64,000 bases of DNA from contig NZ_CP011567.1 of assembly GCF_001655615.1 (NCBI RefSeq), positions 3,419,001-3,483,000 of the forward strand, in the 5' to 3' direction. The position numbers were made by a program, and so were the translations under genes. The notes beneath the pieces were generated by a model. The model was not told the DNA's origin. It ran no database searches and was given only the letters and a program-made list of their open reading frames with translations. Below, piece after piece: positions 1 through 7,905 of the stretch. How positions within the stretch are numbered: the first letter of the stretch is position 1; each line of letters begins with the position of its first letter. The stretch comes from Pseudomonas sp. GR 6-02 (GTDB lineage: Bacteria > Pseudomonadota > Gammaproteobacteria > Pseudomonadales > Pseudomonadaceae).

Positions 1-1
1 G

Positions 2-76
2 TTGCGTCATCACCACCATAAAAGTACGCAATACATGGCGCAATGGATTGAGGCGAAAAACCGAAACCCTGCTTAA
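2..76 (+). CDS. C-terminal tail of an upstream gene (partial)
   Basis: An open frame enters from the left edge and stops with TAA at 74-76, giving 24 residues with a run of four histidines near its start and ending in KNRNPA. It may be the end of a gene that starts outside the window. No family can be recognised from so little sequence, and an in-frame ATG at 35 could also be chance. Confidence 0.35.
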   Translation: MRHHHHKSTQYMAQWIEAKNRNPA

Positions 77-155
77 GTTACGCACAACCAAATACACATA
101 TCTTGCATTATCACAACGATTGATCGCCCCGCTCTTTCCCTTTATAAATTATTGA

Positions 156-184
156 CCGAAGTGAGTAACAGCCACTCACTTCGG
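156..184. repeat. 11-bp stem inverted repeat in the leader of the first PI-PLC gene
   Basis: CCGAAGTGAGT (156-166) is repeated as its exact complement at 174-184 around a 7-nt loop. No T-run follows on the + strand, so it is not a standard terminator for the upstream gene. It lies 41 nt before the ATG at 226 and just after an AT-rich stretch (141-153) that could hold a -10 element. It may be a leader hairpin or an operator. Confidence 0.6.
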
Positions 185-225
185 CCAACCGATAACACCT
201 ATCAAACTATGCAAGGAAGCATTAA

Positions 226-1092
226 ATGGACAATACTGTTCAGAACAACTACGTACTTAGAAACTGGATGGCCAGCACGCCGGCAATCGATACACTGTCG
301 CTCAATGAGTTGACACTGCCAGGCACCCATAACGCCGGAAGCGACTGGAAAGCCACTTGGCTGCAAGGCCCGGGAGCCCATTGGCTGGCCTGTCAGCATA
401 AATCGTTTTATTCCCAGCTACACAACGGTTCCCGCGCGCTGGATATTCGCCTGACTTACGACGCCCGCGCGCCGGGACTTGGAAAATTTCGCTGTCATCA
501 TAACAATTATCGCAATGACCGAACCCTGGGCCAACTTGTAACCGATGTAGAAAAATTCCTTCAGGAAAACCCCAATGAATTCATCATCCTGGACTTTCAC
601 GATCTGAGCGGAAGCACGTTTGACTTCGCTTATTTTAATGACATGATGATCCACTTTCTCGGTCATCGGATCATTCCCAGCAAAAACCGGTCGCTGAGTC
701 TGCGTCAACTCAAACAAATCAGTTCTTTGCAAAGAATACTGGTCGCAGCCCCCAGGAACAGAGCCCTTGATCAAAACCTATTCATTGAACAGATCGAGCA
801 CAAATGGTCTGGAAACGGCCTCACCAGTGCCTCCGAGTTGGAGCAGCACATTATAAAAGTGCTGAAATTCCCGCCAGGCACATGGGCACCATGGTCCCTG
901 TCCGCGACCAGTTATAGCGCTCTCGGTGGTCCGGTAGATATTCACGATGAGCTTAATTCGTGGTTTGACCCGAATAAAAGCGACTGGGCAACACGGTGCA
1001 ACATTATCAATGTCGACTTCATTGAAGAAAGCAACATCGTTTCGTATTGCCTGACCGCAAACCTGAGTAAAGCGGCCAAGCGCGCCAACTAG
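226..1092 (+). CDS. PI-PLC X-domain phosphodiesterase, copy 1
   Basis: This 288-residue protein resembles bacterial phosphatidylinositol-specific phospholipase C, which cleaves phosphoinositides through general acid/base histidines. His35 in PGTHNAG fits the first catalytic His, Arg75 in ALDIR the phosphate-binding Arg, and His91/92 in FRCHHN the second His. The motif ILDFH (121-125) is also typical of the TIM barrel. The length matches single-domain bacterial PI-PLC (about 300 residues). No signal peptide is visible, which is unusual because secreted bacterial PI-PLCs normally carry one. The start is supported by AAGGAAG 6 nt upstream of the ATG. A paralogue follows directly. Substrate specificity cannot be read from the sequence. 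Confidence 0.85.
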   Translation: MDNTVQNNYVLRNWMASTPAIDTLSLNELTLPGTHNAGSDWKATWLQGPGAHWLACQHKSFYSQLHNGSRALDIRLTYDARAPGLGKFRCHHNNYRNDRTLGQLVTDVEKFLQENPNEFIILDFHDLSGSTFDFAYFNDMMIHFLGHRIIPSKNRSLSLRQLKQISSLQRILVAAPRNRALDQNLFIEQIEHKWSGNGLTSASELEQHIIKVLKFPPGTWAPWSLSATSYSALGGPVDIHDELNSWFDPNKSDWATRCNIINVDFIEESNIVSYCLTANLSKAAKRAN

Positions 1093-1236
1093 CGCCGAGC
1101 CATTAAAGGATTAATTCTTATGCAAGTATTTCCGTGACTGGCAATGCAGTCGCGCACTTCTATGCTGGGTCATGAAAGCCTTTCTACGCAGGCGAGCAAT
1201 AGAGGTATGGCACGCAGCCACACCCGAAACATGGAC

Positions 1237-1262
1237 CTCGTCCCCTCCATGGAGGGGACGAG
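1237..1262. repeat. Perfect 26-bp palindrome upstream of PI-PLC copy 2
   Basis: CTCGTCCCCTCCA is followed immediately by its exact complement, so both strands read the same for 26 bp. There is no T-run after it. It ends 19 nt before the ATG at 1282 and next to the Shine-Dalgarno, so it could be an operator for a dimeric regulator or an mRNA hairpin that affects initiation. Confidence 0.75.
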
Positions 1263-1281
1263 TCTACGACAAGGAACTGTC

Positions 1282-2163
1282 ATGACCCATAACGCAGTAA
1301 TCACGCTGGATAAACAAAAATGGATGAGTAATGCCCTCGACATCGATCGTATAAAACTGACTGATGTTATCTGGCCCGGCGCCCATAACGCCGGCATGGA
1401 TAAACAGGCGCCTAATTATGAGGTGGTCGTCGGCAACTGGACGACATGTCAAAACGGTTCATTTGCATGGCAATTGTCCAATGGCGCACGGGCATTCGAT
1501 ATCCGCCTGGGCTACACCGAGGGGGCTGAGCAGTCGATTTTCTATTTCCATCACCATGGATATCAATCACATCGGGTTCTCGATGAACTCATCAGCGCAG
1601 TTTCATCTTTCCTGGACCGAAACCCGGATGAATTCGTGGTTTTGGACTTTCATCAGCTAGGGGACGGTAACAATCGCTTTGACTATCAGAAACTCAATGA
1701 GCTTCTGGTCAGCCAACTCGGACAGCGAGTGATACCGCCCGACAACGCCACAAAAACGATCGGCGAGCTCAAGCGGATCAGTGCTCTGCGCCGGGTGATA
1801 TTAGCGGCGCCCGTACGGCGGGAACTGGATGAGAATTATTTCTGGCCGCGTATTGCACACAAGTGGATCAACAAGCGGTTTACCGACACCGAGGATTTGA
1901 AAACCCATATTTCCAACACACTCAAAGACGCGCCATACGAAACATTTTTATGGTCGTTATCGGCCACCAGCTACGCGTTTCTGGGAGGGCCTCAAGACAT
2001 CAAAAACCACATCAATGACTGGTTCAATCCCACCCGGGACTGGGTCACGCGCTGCAGCATCATCAATACCGACTTTTTCGACGAATCCGAAATCGTTCGT
2101 TACTGCTGGAGTGCCACCAGCATGAAAGCGGTATACGGTGATGCCTTGCATGCCCCCGCCTGA
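1282..2163 (+). CDS. PI-PLC X-domain phosphodiesterase, copy 2
   Basis: This 293-residue paralogue of the preceding gene has the same catalytic layout at the same positions: His35 in PGAHNAG, Arg75 in AFDIR, and a His cluster at 90-92. The two genes are probably an old tandem duplication, since the sequence between motifs has diverged widely. I chose the ATG at 1282 because AAGGAA lies 7 nt upstream and the protein then matches copy 1 in length. An in-frame ATG at 1144 would add 46 low-complexity residues translated straight through a perfect palindrome. No signal peptide is visible, so the product is either cytoplasmic or exported by a route that does not need one. Confidence 0.83.
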   Translation: MTHNAVITLDKQKWMSNALDIDRIKLTDVIWPGAHNAGMDKQAPNYEVVVGNWTTCQNGSFAWQLSNGARAFDIRLGYTEGAEQSIFYFHHHGYQSHRVLDELISAVSSFLDRNPDEFVVLDFHQLGDGNNRFDYQKLNELLVSQLGQRVIPPDNATKTIGELKRISALRRVILAAPVRRELDENYFWPRIAHKWINKRFTDTEDLKTHISNTLKDAPYETFLWSLSATSYAFLGGPQDIKNHINDWFNPTRDWVTRCSIINTDFFDESEIVRYCWSATSMKAVYGDALHAPA

Positions 2164-2223
2164 GCACAGTCGCGTTGCAAGCTGGCCTTAGGCGCCCCGA
2201 AAGAGGCATGATCAAGAGGCGAT

Positions 2224-2231
2224 AACAATAA
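2224..2231 (+). promoter_or_regulatory. Candidate Hfq/Crc (CA) motif before mtlR
   Basis: AACAATAA matches the AANAANAA target of Hfq/Crc catabolite repression in Pseudomonas. It lies 13 nt upstream of the mtlR ATG, within the expected ribosome-binding window, and no clear Shine-Dalgarno overlaps it. This is a motif match only. Confidence 0.5.
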
Positions 2232-2243
2232 AAGCGCCCTGAC

Positions 2244-3149
2244 ATGACCCGAACAGCCAGAGTCACCGATCCTTCCTACGAATTGATGGACGACCACAAC
2301 GGGTTGTCCATCATCTATCGCCAACACGGATTCCCCTGCCCCCTGGTGCGCTGGCATTTCCACAAGGAATACGAACTGCACCTGATCATCGCCAGCTCCG
2401 GCAAGGTGTTCATCGGTGACTACATCGGTAACTTCTACCCGGAAACACTGTTCCTGACCGGCCCCAACCTGCCCCACAACTGGATCAGCCAGGTGGGCGA
2501 AGACGAAGTGGTGCCCGAGCGCGACATGCTGGTCAACTTCACTGACGAGCTGTTCGAAAGCGGCTATCAGGTGTTCGCCGAACTCAAGACAATTGCGCCC
2601 TTGCTGGAGCGCGCGCAGTACGGCATCGAGTTTCGCTGCAAGCGCACCATCCGCCAGGCCATGACCTTGATGCAGCGCATCGCCGACACCCACGGCATGA
2701 CCCGGCTCGGGCATTTTTTCATTCTGCTGGAGTTGCTGGCGGCGTCCGATGACTACCAGTTGCTGTCCGGTGCCACAACGCCGCAATTGGCCGATGAACA
2801 CAATATCGACCGCACCAACCGGGCGGTGGATTACATCTTTGCCCATTACGCCAGGGATTTAACGCTGGAAGAGGTGGCCGAGCATCTGGGTCTGAAGCCG
2901 ACCTACTTCAGCCGAGTGTTCAAACAGGCCACCGGACGCTGCTTCATCGAGTTCGTCAATCGCCTGCGCATCAGCAAATCCTGCGAGCTGCTGGCCGATG
3001 GCGACAAAACGGTGACCGATGTGTGTTTCGAGTCGGGCTTCAACAACATTTCCAACTTCAACCGGCGTTTTCAGCAACTCAAGGGCATGACGCCGTCGCA
3101 CTATCGGCGGCTGGCGGTGCAACGGTTGACTGAGCAGAATCAGCACTGA
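2244..3149 (+). CDS. mtlR: AraC-family activator of the mannitol operon
   Basis: The 301-residue protein has an N-terminal cupin-like sensor region (about 20-150) and a C-terminal AraC double helix-turn-helix (about 195-290) with the typical YFSRVFKQATG and SGFNNISNFNRRF stretches. Its position directly upstream of mtlEFGKDYZ in the same orientation matches MtlR of P. fluorescens, which activates that operon with mannitol, sorbitol or arabitol. A REP element and the operon promoter separate it from mtlE, so it is probably transcribed separately. A candidate Crc/Hfq motif just before the start suggests translational catabolite repression of the activator itself. The start lacks a strong Shine-Dalgarno. 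Confidence 0.9.
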   Translation: MTRTARVTDPSYELMDDHNGLSIIYRQHGFPCPLVRWHFHKEYELHLIIASSGKVFIGDYIGNFYPETLFLTGPNLPHNWISQVGEDEVVPERDMLVNFTDELFESGYQVFAELKTIAPLLERAQYGIEFRCKRTIRQAMTLMQRIADTHGMTRLGHFFILLELLAASDDYQLLSGATTPQLADEHNIDRTNRAVDYIFAHYARDLTLEEVAEHLGLKPTYFSRVFKQATGRCFIEFVNRLRISKSCELLADGDKTVTDVCFESGFNNISNFNRRFQQLKGMTPSHYRRLAVQRLTEQNQH

Positions 3150-3171
3150 CTTATCCTGTACCACGGATCCT

Positions 3172-3305
3172 TGTAGCAGCTGCCGAAGGCTGCGTTCGGC
3201 TGCGCAGCAGTCGCAAACCCGGCCACTCCACCTCTTCTGTATCGCCGCAGCTTCGGACCCGGCGAGGGCTTCGCCCTCGAACGCAGCCTGACGGCAGCTG
3301 CTACA
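3172..3305. repeat. REP-type element with TGTAGCAGCTG termini
   Basis: The element begins TGTAGCAGCTGCCG (3172-3185) and ends with the exact complement (3292-3305). Internal arms rich in GCTGCG and CGCAGC could fold into further hairpins. It sits between mtlR and the mtlE promoter region. Elements with the same ends occur at 25024, 41622, 42946 and 61018. Confidence 0.75.
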
Positions 3306-3339
3306 GCGCGGCATGCAGCGACACCGGCCCCTGACTTCC

Positions 3340-3367
3340 CAGTGCAAAAAAGTATCGATCACAGTGC
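3340..3367 (+). promoter_or_regulatory. Candidate MtlR operator: direct repeats before mtlE
   Basis: CAGTGC occurs at 3340-3345 and again at 3362-3367, a 22-bp spacing of about two helical turns. Direct repeats at such spacing are typical of AraC-family sites. The region 3306-3490 is the only plausible control region of the mtlE operon. No confident -35/-10 pair was found. Confidence 0.35.
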
Positions 3368-3441
3368 GATGGATGATTTGTCAGCCTGTCAATTGAAGGC
3401 TGTAATCGCTGCACATTCTTCCCTCCGCAGGAAGACACAAA

Positions 3442-3449
3442 AACAATAA
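3442..3449 (+). promoter_or_regulatory. Candidate Hfq/Crc (CA) motif before mtlE
   Basis: AACAATAA matches AANAANAA and lies about 41 nt upstream of the mtlE start, within an A-rich run. That is rather far from the Shine-Dalgarno but still in the likely 5' UTR. Confidence 0.4.
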
Positions 3450-3490
3450 CTGTCCTTCTGTAACCCCCGGGTGCAGAAAAGGAGTGCACG

Positions 3491-4801
3491 ATGCAACCTT
3501 CGGTAAAAGCTCTGCTTGCCCTCACCTGCATGACCCTCAGCAGCGTCAGCCTCGGCGCTCAGACCCTGACCATCGCCACCGTCAACAACAGCGACATGAT
3601 CCGCATGCAAAAGCTCTCGAAAACCTTCGAAGCCGAGCATCCGGACATCAAACTCAATTGGGTGGTGCTTGAAGAAAACGTCCTGCGCCAACGCCTGACC
3701 ACCGACATCGCGACCCAGGGCGGGCAGTTTGATGTGTTGACCATCGGCATGTACGAAGCCGCACTCTGGGGTGCCAAGGGTTGGCTGGAACCGATGAAGG
3801 ACTTGCCGGCCAACTACGCCCTCGACGACGTTTTCCCTTCGGTGCGTGAAGGTCTTTCGGTCAAGGGCTCGCTCTATGCCCTGCCGTTCTACGCTGAAAG
3901 CTCCATCACCTATTACCGCACCGACCTGTTCAAGGACGCCGGGCTGACCATGCCGGAACGCCCGACCTGGGAACAGATCGGCGAATTCGCCAGCAAACTC
4001 ACCCATAAAGATAAAGAACAGTACGGCATCTGCCTGCGCGGCAAGGCTGGCTGGGGCGAAAACATGGCGCTGATCACCACTGTCGCCAACGCCTATGGCG
4101 CGCGCTGGTTCGATGAGAAATGGCAGCCGGAATTCACCGGTGCTGAGTGGAAAAATGCGCTGAATTTCTACGTCGACACCATGAAAAAGTCCGGCCCGCC
4201 CGGCGCATCGAGTAACGGTTTCAATGAGAACCTGGCGCTGTTCAACAGCGGCAAGTGCGCGATCTGGGTCGATGCCAGTGTGGCCGGCTCGTTCGTCACC
4301 GATAAAACCCAGAGCAAAGTCAGCGACCACGTCGGCTTTACTTACGCACCGCATCAGGTCACCGACAAAGGTTCGGCCTGGCTGTATTCGTGGGCACTGG
4401 CCATCCCCACCAGTTCCAAGGCCAAGGAAGCGGCGAAAACCTTCAGCGCCTGGGCCACGTCCAAGGAGTACGGAGCCCTGGTCGCGGAAAAAGACGGCAT
4501 CGCCAACGTGCCACCAGGCACTCGCGCTTCGACCTACACCGAGGCTTACATGAATGCCGCGCCGTTCGCCAAGGTGACGCTGGAATCGCTGAAAGCCGCG
4601 GACCCGAGCCAACCGTCCCTCAAGCCCGTGCCCTACATTGGCATCCAGCTGGTGACCATTCCTGAATTCCAGGCCGTGGGCACCCAGGTCGGCAAGCTGT
4701 TCTCGGCCGCGTTGATCGGCCAGACCACGGTCGACCAGGCCCTGACCGCCGCCCAGTCAACCACCGAACGTGAAATGAAGCGCGCCGGTTATCCCAAATA
4801 A
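3491..4801 (+). CDS. mtlE: Mannitol/sorbitol ABC transporter, periplasmic binding protein
   Basis: This 436-residue extracellular solute-binding protein (family 1) starts with a signal peptide of about 23 residues ending near SLGAQ. It should capture polyols in the periplasm and deliver them to MtlF/MtlG. The first gene of a binding protein, two permeases, ATPase, mannitol dehydrogenase and two kinases matches the P. fluorescens mtl operon. The ATG is preceded by AAAAGGAG at good spacing. A long inverted repeat after the stop may stabilise the upstream mRNA, which would favour excess binding protein over permease. Confidence 0.95.
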   Translation: MQPSVKALLALTCMTLSSVSLGAQTLTIATVNNSDMIRMQKLSKTFEAEHPDIKLNWVVLEENVLRQRLTTDIATQGGQFDVLTIGMYEAALWGAKGWLEPMKDLPANYALDDVFPSVREGLSVKGSLYALPFYAESSITYYRTDLFKDAGLTMPERPTWEQIGEFASKLTHKDKEQYGICLRGKAGWGENMALITTVANAYGARWFDEKWQPEFTGAEWKNALNFYVDTMKKSGPPGASSNGFNENLALFNSGKCAIWVDASVAGSFVTDKTQSKVSDHVGFTYAPHQVTDKGSAWLYSWALAIPTSSKAKEAAKTFSAWATSKEYGALVAEKDGIANVPPGTRASTYTEAYMNAAPFAKVTLESLKAADPSQPSLKPVPYIGIQLVTIPEFQAVGTQVGKLFSAALIGQTTVDQALTAAQSTTEREMKRAGYPK

Positions 4802-4813
4802 CCAGCGCCCCCA

Positions 4814-4941
4814 TGTAGGGGTCGGCTTGTGTGGCGAGGGAGCTTGCTCCCGTTCGACTGCGCAGCAGTCGCAAAGCTTTTGGGGCCGCTTCGCGACCCA
4901 GCGGGAGCAAGCTCCCTCACCACACAAGCCTCGCCCCTACA
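4814..4941. repeat. Long REP/BIME inverted repeat between mtlE and mtlF
   Basis: Starting with TGTAGGGG (4814-4821) and ending with CCCCTACA (4934-4941), this element holds GGCGAGGGAGCTTGCTCCCG and its reverse copy around a GC-rich centre. It is a typical Pseudomonas REP pair. Being transcribed inside the operon, it may form an RNA barrier to 3' exonucleases. The left-arm sequence is found again at 62274, next to a truncated permease. Confidence 0.8.
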
Positions 4942-4982
4942 GTTGATCTTCATTTGTCTGTTCCCAATCGGTTCTGATCGCC

Positions 4983-5912
4983 ATGAATACTTCAACCACT
5001 GTCAAAGCTCACATGGACATCCCGCAACCAGTACGTAAAAGCCGGTTGACCAACCCCGGCTGGTTTCTGGTCAGCCCCTCGGTGGCGTTGCTGCTGCTGT
5101 GGATGATCGTGCCGTTGGGCATGACCATTTACTTTTCGATGATCCGCTACAACCTGCTCTACCCTGGCGAAAACGAATTCGTGGGGCTGGAGAACTTCAG
5201 CTACTTCCTGAGCGATTCGGGTTTCCTGCCCGGCGCCACCAATACCCTGTTGCTGGTGGGCAGTGTGTTGCTGATCAGCGTGGTGTTCGGTGTGTTGATC
5301 AGCGCGTTGCTGGAGGCCAGTGAGTTTCTCGGTCGCGGCATCGTGCGGGTGATGTTGATCTCGCCGTTCTTCATCATGCCCACCGTCGGTGCGCTGATCT
5401 GGAAGAACCTGATCTTTCACCCGGTCTCGGGGATTCTCGCCTACATCTGGAAGCTGTTCGGCGCGCAGCCGGTGGACTGGCTGGCGCACTACCCGCTGCT
5501 GTCGATCATCATCATTGTGTCCTGGCAATGGTTGCCCTTCGCGATCCTGATCCTGATGACTGCCATGCAGTCCCTCGACCAGGAACAAAAGGAAGCCGCG
5601 CGCCTGGACGGTGCCGGCCCGATCGCGATTTTCTGGCACCTGACCTTGCCACACCTGGCCCGGCCGATTGCGGTGGTGGTGATGATCGAAACCATCTTCC
5701 TGCTGTCGGTGTTCGCCGAAATCTTCACCACCACCAACGGTGGCCCCGGTTACGCCTCGACCAACCTCGCCTACCTGATCTACAACCAGGCGCTGGTGCA
5801 GTTCGACGTCGGCATGGCCTCCGCCGGTGGCTTGATCGCGGTGGTGATTGCCAACATCGCGGCCATTGTGCTGGTGCGCATGATCGGCAAAAACCTGACA
5901 GACAAAGCCTGA
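4983..5912 (+). CDS. mtlF: Mannitol ABC transporter permease
   Basis: This 309-residue inner-membrane permease of the MalF/BPD_transp_1 type has about six hydrophobic segments. The coupling-loop motif EAARLDGAGPIAIFWHLTLP docks the ATPase MtlK. It follows mtlE after a 181-bp gap containing a REP pair and precedes mtlG by 10 nt. The start has only a weak Shine-Dalgarno. Confidence 0.93.
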   Translation: MNTSTTVKAHMDIPQPVRKSRLTNPGWFLVSPSVALLLLWMIVPLGMTIYFSMIRYNLLYPGENEFVGLENFSYFLSDSGFLPGATNTLLLVGSVLLISVVFGVLISALLEASEFLGRGIVRVMLISPFFIMPTVGALIWKNLIFHPVSGILAYIWKLFGAQPVDWLAHYPLLSIIIIVSWQWLPFAILILMTAMQSLDQEQKEAARLDGAGPIAIFWHLTLPHLARPIAVVVMIETIFLLSVFAEIFTTTNGGPGYASTNLAYLIYNQALVQFDVGMASAGGLIAVVIANIAAIVLVRMIGKNLTDKA

Positions 5913-5922
5913 GGCCCGCGCC

Positions 5923-6753
5923 ATGACTCTTCAACAATCCCGTCGTCTGCAAAGCCTGCTGCTCGGCACCCTGGCCTGGGCCATCGCGATCGTGATTTTC
6001 TTCCCGATCTTCTGGATGGTGCTGACCAGTTTCAAGACCGAAATCGACGCCTTCGCCACGCCACCGCAGTTCATCTTCACGCCGACGCTTTCGAACTACC
6101 TGCACATCAACGAGCGTAGCGATTACTTCAGCTTCGCCTGGAACTCGGTGGTGATTTCCTTTAGCGCCACGGCATTGTGCCTGCTGATCGCGGTGCCGGC
6201 CGCCTATTCCATGGCGTTCTACGAAACCCAGCGCACCAAAGGCACGTTGCTGTGGATGCTCTCCACCAAGATGCTGCCGCCAGTGGGCGTGCTGATGCCG
6301 ATCTACTTGTTGGCCAAGAGCTTTGGCCTGCTGGATACGCGAATCGCGCTGATCGTGATCTACACGCTGATCAACCTGCCGATCGTGGTCTGGATGGTTT
6401 ACACCTACTTCAAAGACATCCCCAAGGACATCCTCGAAGCCGCACGCCTGGACGGCGCCACCCTGTGGCAGGAAATGGTCCGGGTGCTGCTGCCGATCGC
6501 CAAGGGTGGCTTGGCTTCCACGGTGTTGCTGTCGCTGATCCTGTGCTGGAACGAGGCGTTCTGGTCGCTGAACCTGACCTCGTCCAAAGCCGCGCCACTG
6601 ACCGCACTGATCGCCTCTTACTCAAGCCCCGAAGGTTTGTTCTGGGCCAAGTTGTCGGCGGTGTCGACCCTGGCTTGCGCGCCGATCCTGATCTTCGGCT
6701 GGATCAGCCAGAAACAGCTGGTCCGCGGCCTGTCGTTTGGCGCCGTGAAATAG
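5923..6753 (+). CDS. mtlG: Mannitol ABC transporter permease
   Basis: The 276-residue second permease is of the MalG type. It has a long first transmembrane segment (about 15-35) and the EAA loop EAARLDGATLWQEMVRVLLP near residues 170-190. With MtlF it forms the membrane channel of the polyol importer. The start lies 10 nt after mtlF, behind GAGGCCCGCGCC, so the two are co-translated. The upstream reading frame agrees with the family's usual length of about 276 residues. Confidence 0.93.
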   Translation: MTLQQSRRLQSLLLGTLAWAIAIVIFFPIFWMVLTSFKTEIDAFATPPQFIFTPTLSNYLHINERSDYFSFAWNSVVISFSATALCLLIAVPAAYSMAFYETQRTKGTLLWMLSTKMLPPVGVLMPIYLLAKSFGLLDTRIALIVIYTLINLPIVVWMVYTYFKDIPKDILEAARLDGATLWQEMVRVLLPIAKGGLASTVLLSLILCWNEAFWSLNLTSSKAAPLTALIASYSSPEGLFWAKLSAVSTLACAPILIFGWISQKQLVRGLSFGAVK

Positions 6754-6759
6754 CCCTCA

Positions 6760-6767
6760 AAGAATAA
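6760..6767 (+). promoter_or_regulatory. Candidate Hfq/Crc (CA) motif before mtlK
   Basis: AAGAATAA matches AANAANAA and ends about 5 nt before the AAAGGAG Shine-Dalgarno of mtlK. Bound Hfq/Crc there would be expected to hinder ribosome loading on the ATPase cistron. Confidence 0.45.
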
Positions 6768-6785
6768 ACATAAAGGAGCGCCATC

Positions 6786-7889
6786 ATGGCCAACCTGAAA
6801 ATCAAAAATCTGCAAAAAGGCTTCGAAGGTTTTTCCATCATCAAAGGCATCGACCTGGAAGTGAACGACAAGGAATTCGTGGTGTTCGTCGGCCCGTCGG
6901 GTTGCGGCAAGTCCACCCTGCTGCGGCTGATCGCCGGCCTTGAAGAAGTCAGCGGCGGCACCATCGAGCTCGATGGCCGCGACATCACCGAAGTCAGCCC
7001 GGCCAAGCGCGACCTGGCGATGGTGTTCCAGACCTACGCCCTGTACCCGCACATGAGCGTGCGTAAAAACATGTCGTTCGCCCTCGACCTGGCCGGTGTA
7101 GCGAAAGCCGAAGTCGAGAAGAAGGTCGGCGAAGCAGCGCGCATTCTGGAACTCGGGCCGATGCTCGAACGTAAACCGAAACAGCTGTCCGGCGGTCAGC
7201 GTCAGCGCGTAGCGATCGGCCGGGCCATCGTGCGTAACCCGAAAATTTTCCTGTTCGACGAACCGCTGTCCAACCTCGACGCCGCCCTGCGGGTGCAAAT
7301 GCGCCTGGAACTGTTGCGCCTGCACAAAGAACTGCAAGCCACCATGATCTACGTGACCCACGATCAGGTCGAAGCCATGACCATGGCCGACAAAGTCGTC
7401 GTGCTCAATGGCGGTAAGATCGAGCAGGTCGGTTCGCCACTGGACCTGTATCACCAGCCGGCCAACCTGTTTGTCGCAGGTTTTCTCGGCACACCGAAAA
7501 TGGGCTTCCTCAAAGGCAAAGTCACCCGTGTCGACAGCCGGGGCTGCGAAGTGCTGCTGGACGCCGGCACCCGCATCACTCTGCCGCTGAGCGCGGCCAA
7601 CCTGAGCGTCGGCGGCGCGGTGACGCTGGGCATACGCCCGGAACACCTGGAGCTGGCACAACCTGGCGACTGCACGTTGCAAGTCACCGCCGATGTCAGC
7701 GAACGTTTGGGCAGCGACACCTTCTGCCATGTGCTGACGTCGTCCGGCGAAGCGTTGACCATGCGCGTTCGCGGCGATCTGGCCAGCCGTTATGGCGAAA
7801 CCCTGAGCCTGCACCTGGACGCCGAACACTGCCATTTATTCGATGCCGACGGCGTGGCGCTGACCCGTCCACTGCGCGCCGCAGCCTGA
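6786..7889 (+). CDS. mtlK: Mannitol ABC transporter ATP-binding protein
   Basis: This 367-residue MalK/UgpC-type ATPase energises the MtlEFG importer. Walker A is GPSGCGKST (36-44), the ABC signature LSGGQ (134-138) and Walker B IFLFDE (154-159). A C-terminal TOBE/OB regulatory region begins near residue 235. The Shine-Dalgarno AAAGGAG is strong. The gene is 16 nt upstream of mtlD in one operon. Confidence 0.95.
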   Translation: MANLKIKNLQKGFEGFSIIKGIDLEVNDKEFVVFVGPSGCGKSTLLRLIAGLEEVSGGTIELDGRDITEVSPAKRDLAMVFQTYALYPHMSVRKNMSFALDLAGVAKAEVEKKVGEAARILELGPMLERKPKQLSGGQRQRVAIGRAIVRNPKIFLFDEPLSNLDAALRVQMRLELLRLHKELQATMIYVTHDQVEAMTMADKVVVLNGGKIEQVGSPLDLYHQPANLFVAGFLGTPKMGFLKGKVTRVDSRGCEVLLDAGTRITLPLSAANLSVGGAVTLGIRPEHLELAQPGDCTLQVTADVSERLGSDTFCHVLTSSGEALTMRVRGDLASRYGETLSLHLDAEHCHLFDADGVALTRPLRAAA

Positions 7890-7905
7890 TATCAGAGAAC
7901 ATGCG

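Noticed and set aside
1138..1153. Possible sigma-54 promoter before the second PI-PLC gene
   Set aside because: GG and GC spacing is met, but three conserved positions of TGGCACG/TTGC mismatch, and no activator gene is nearby.
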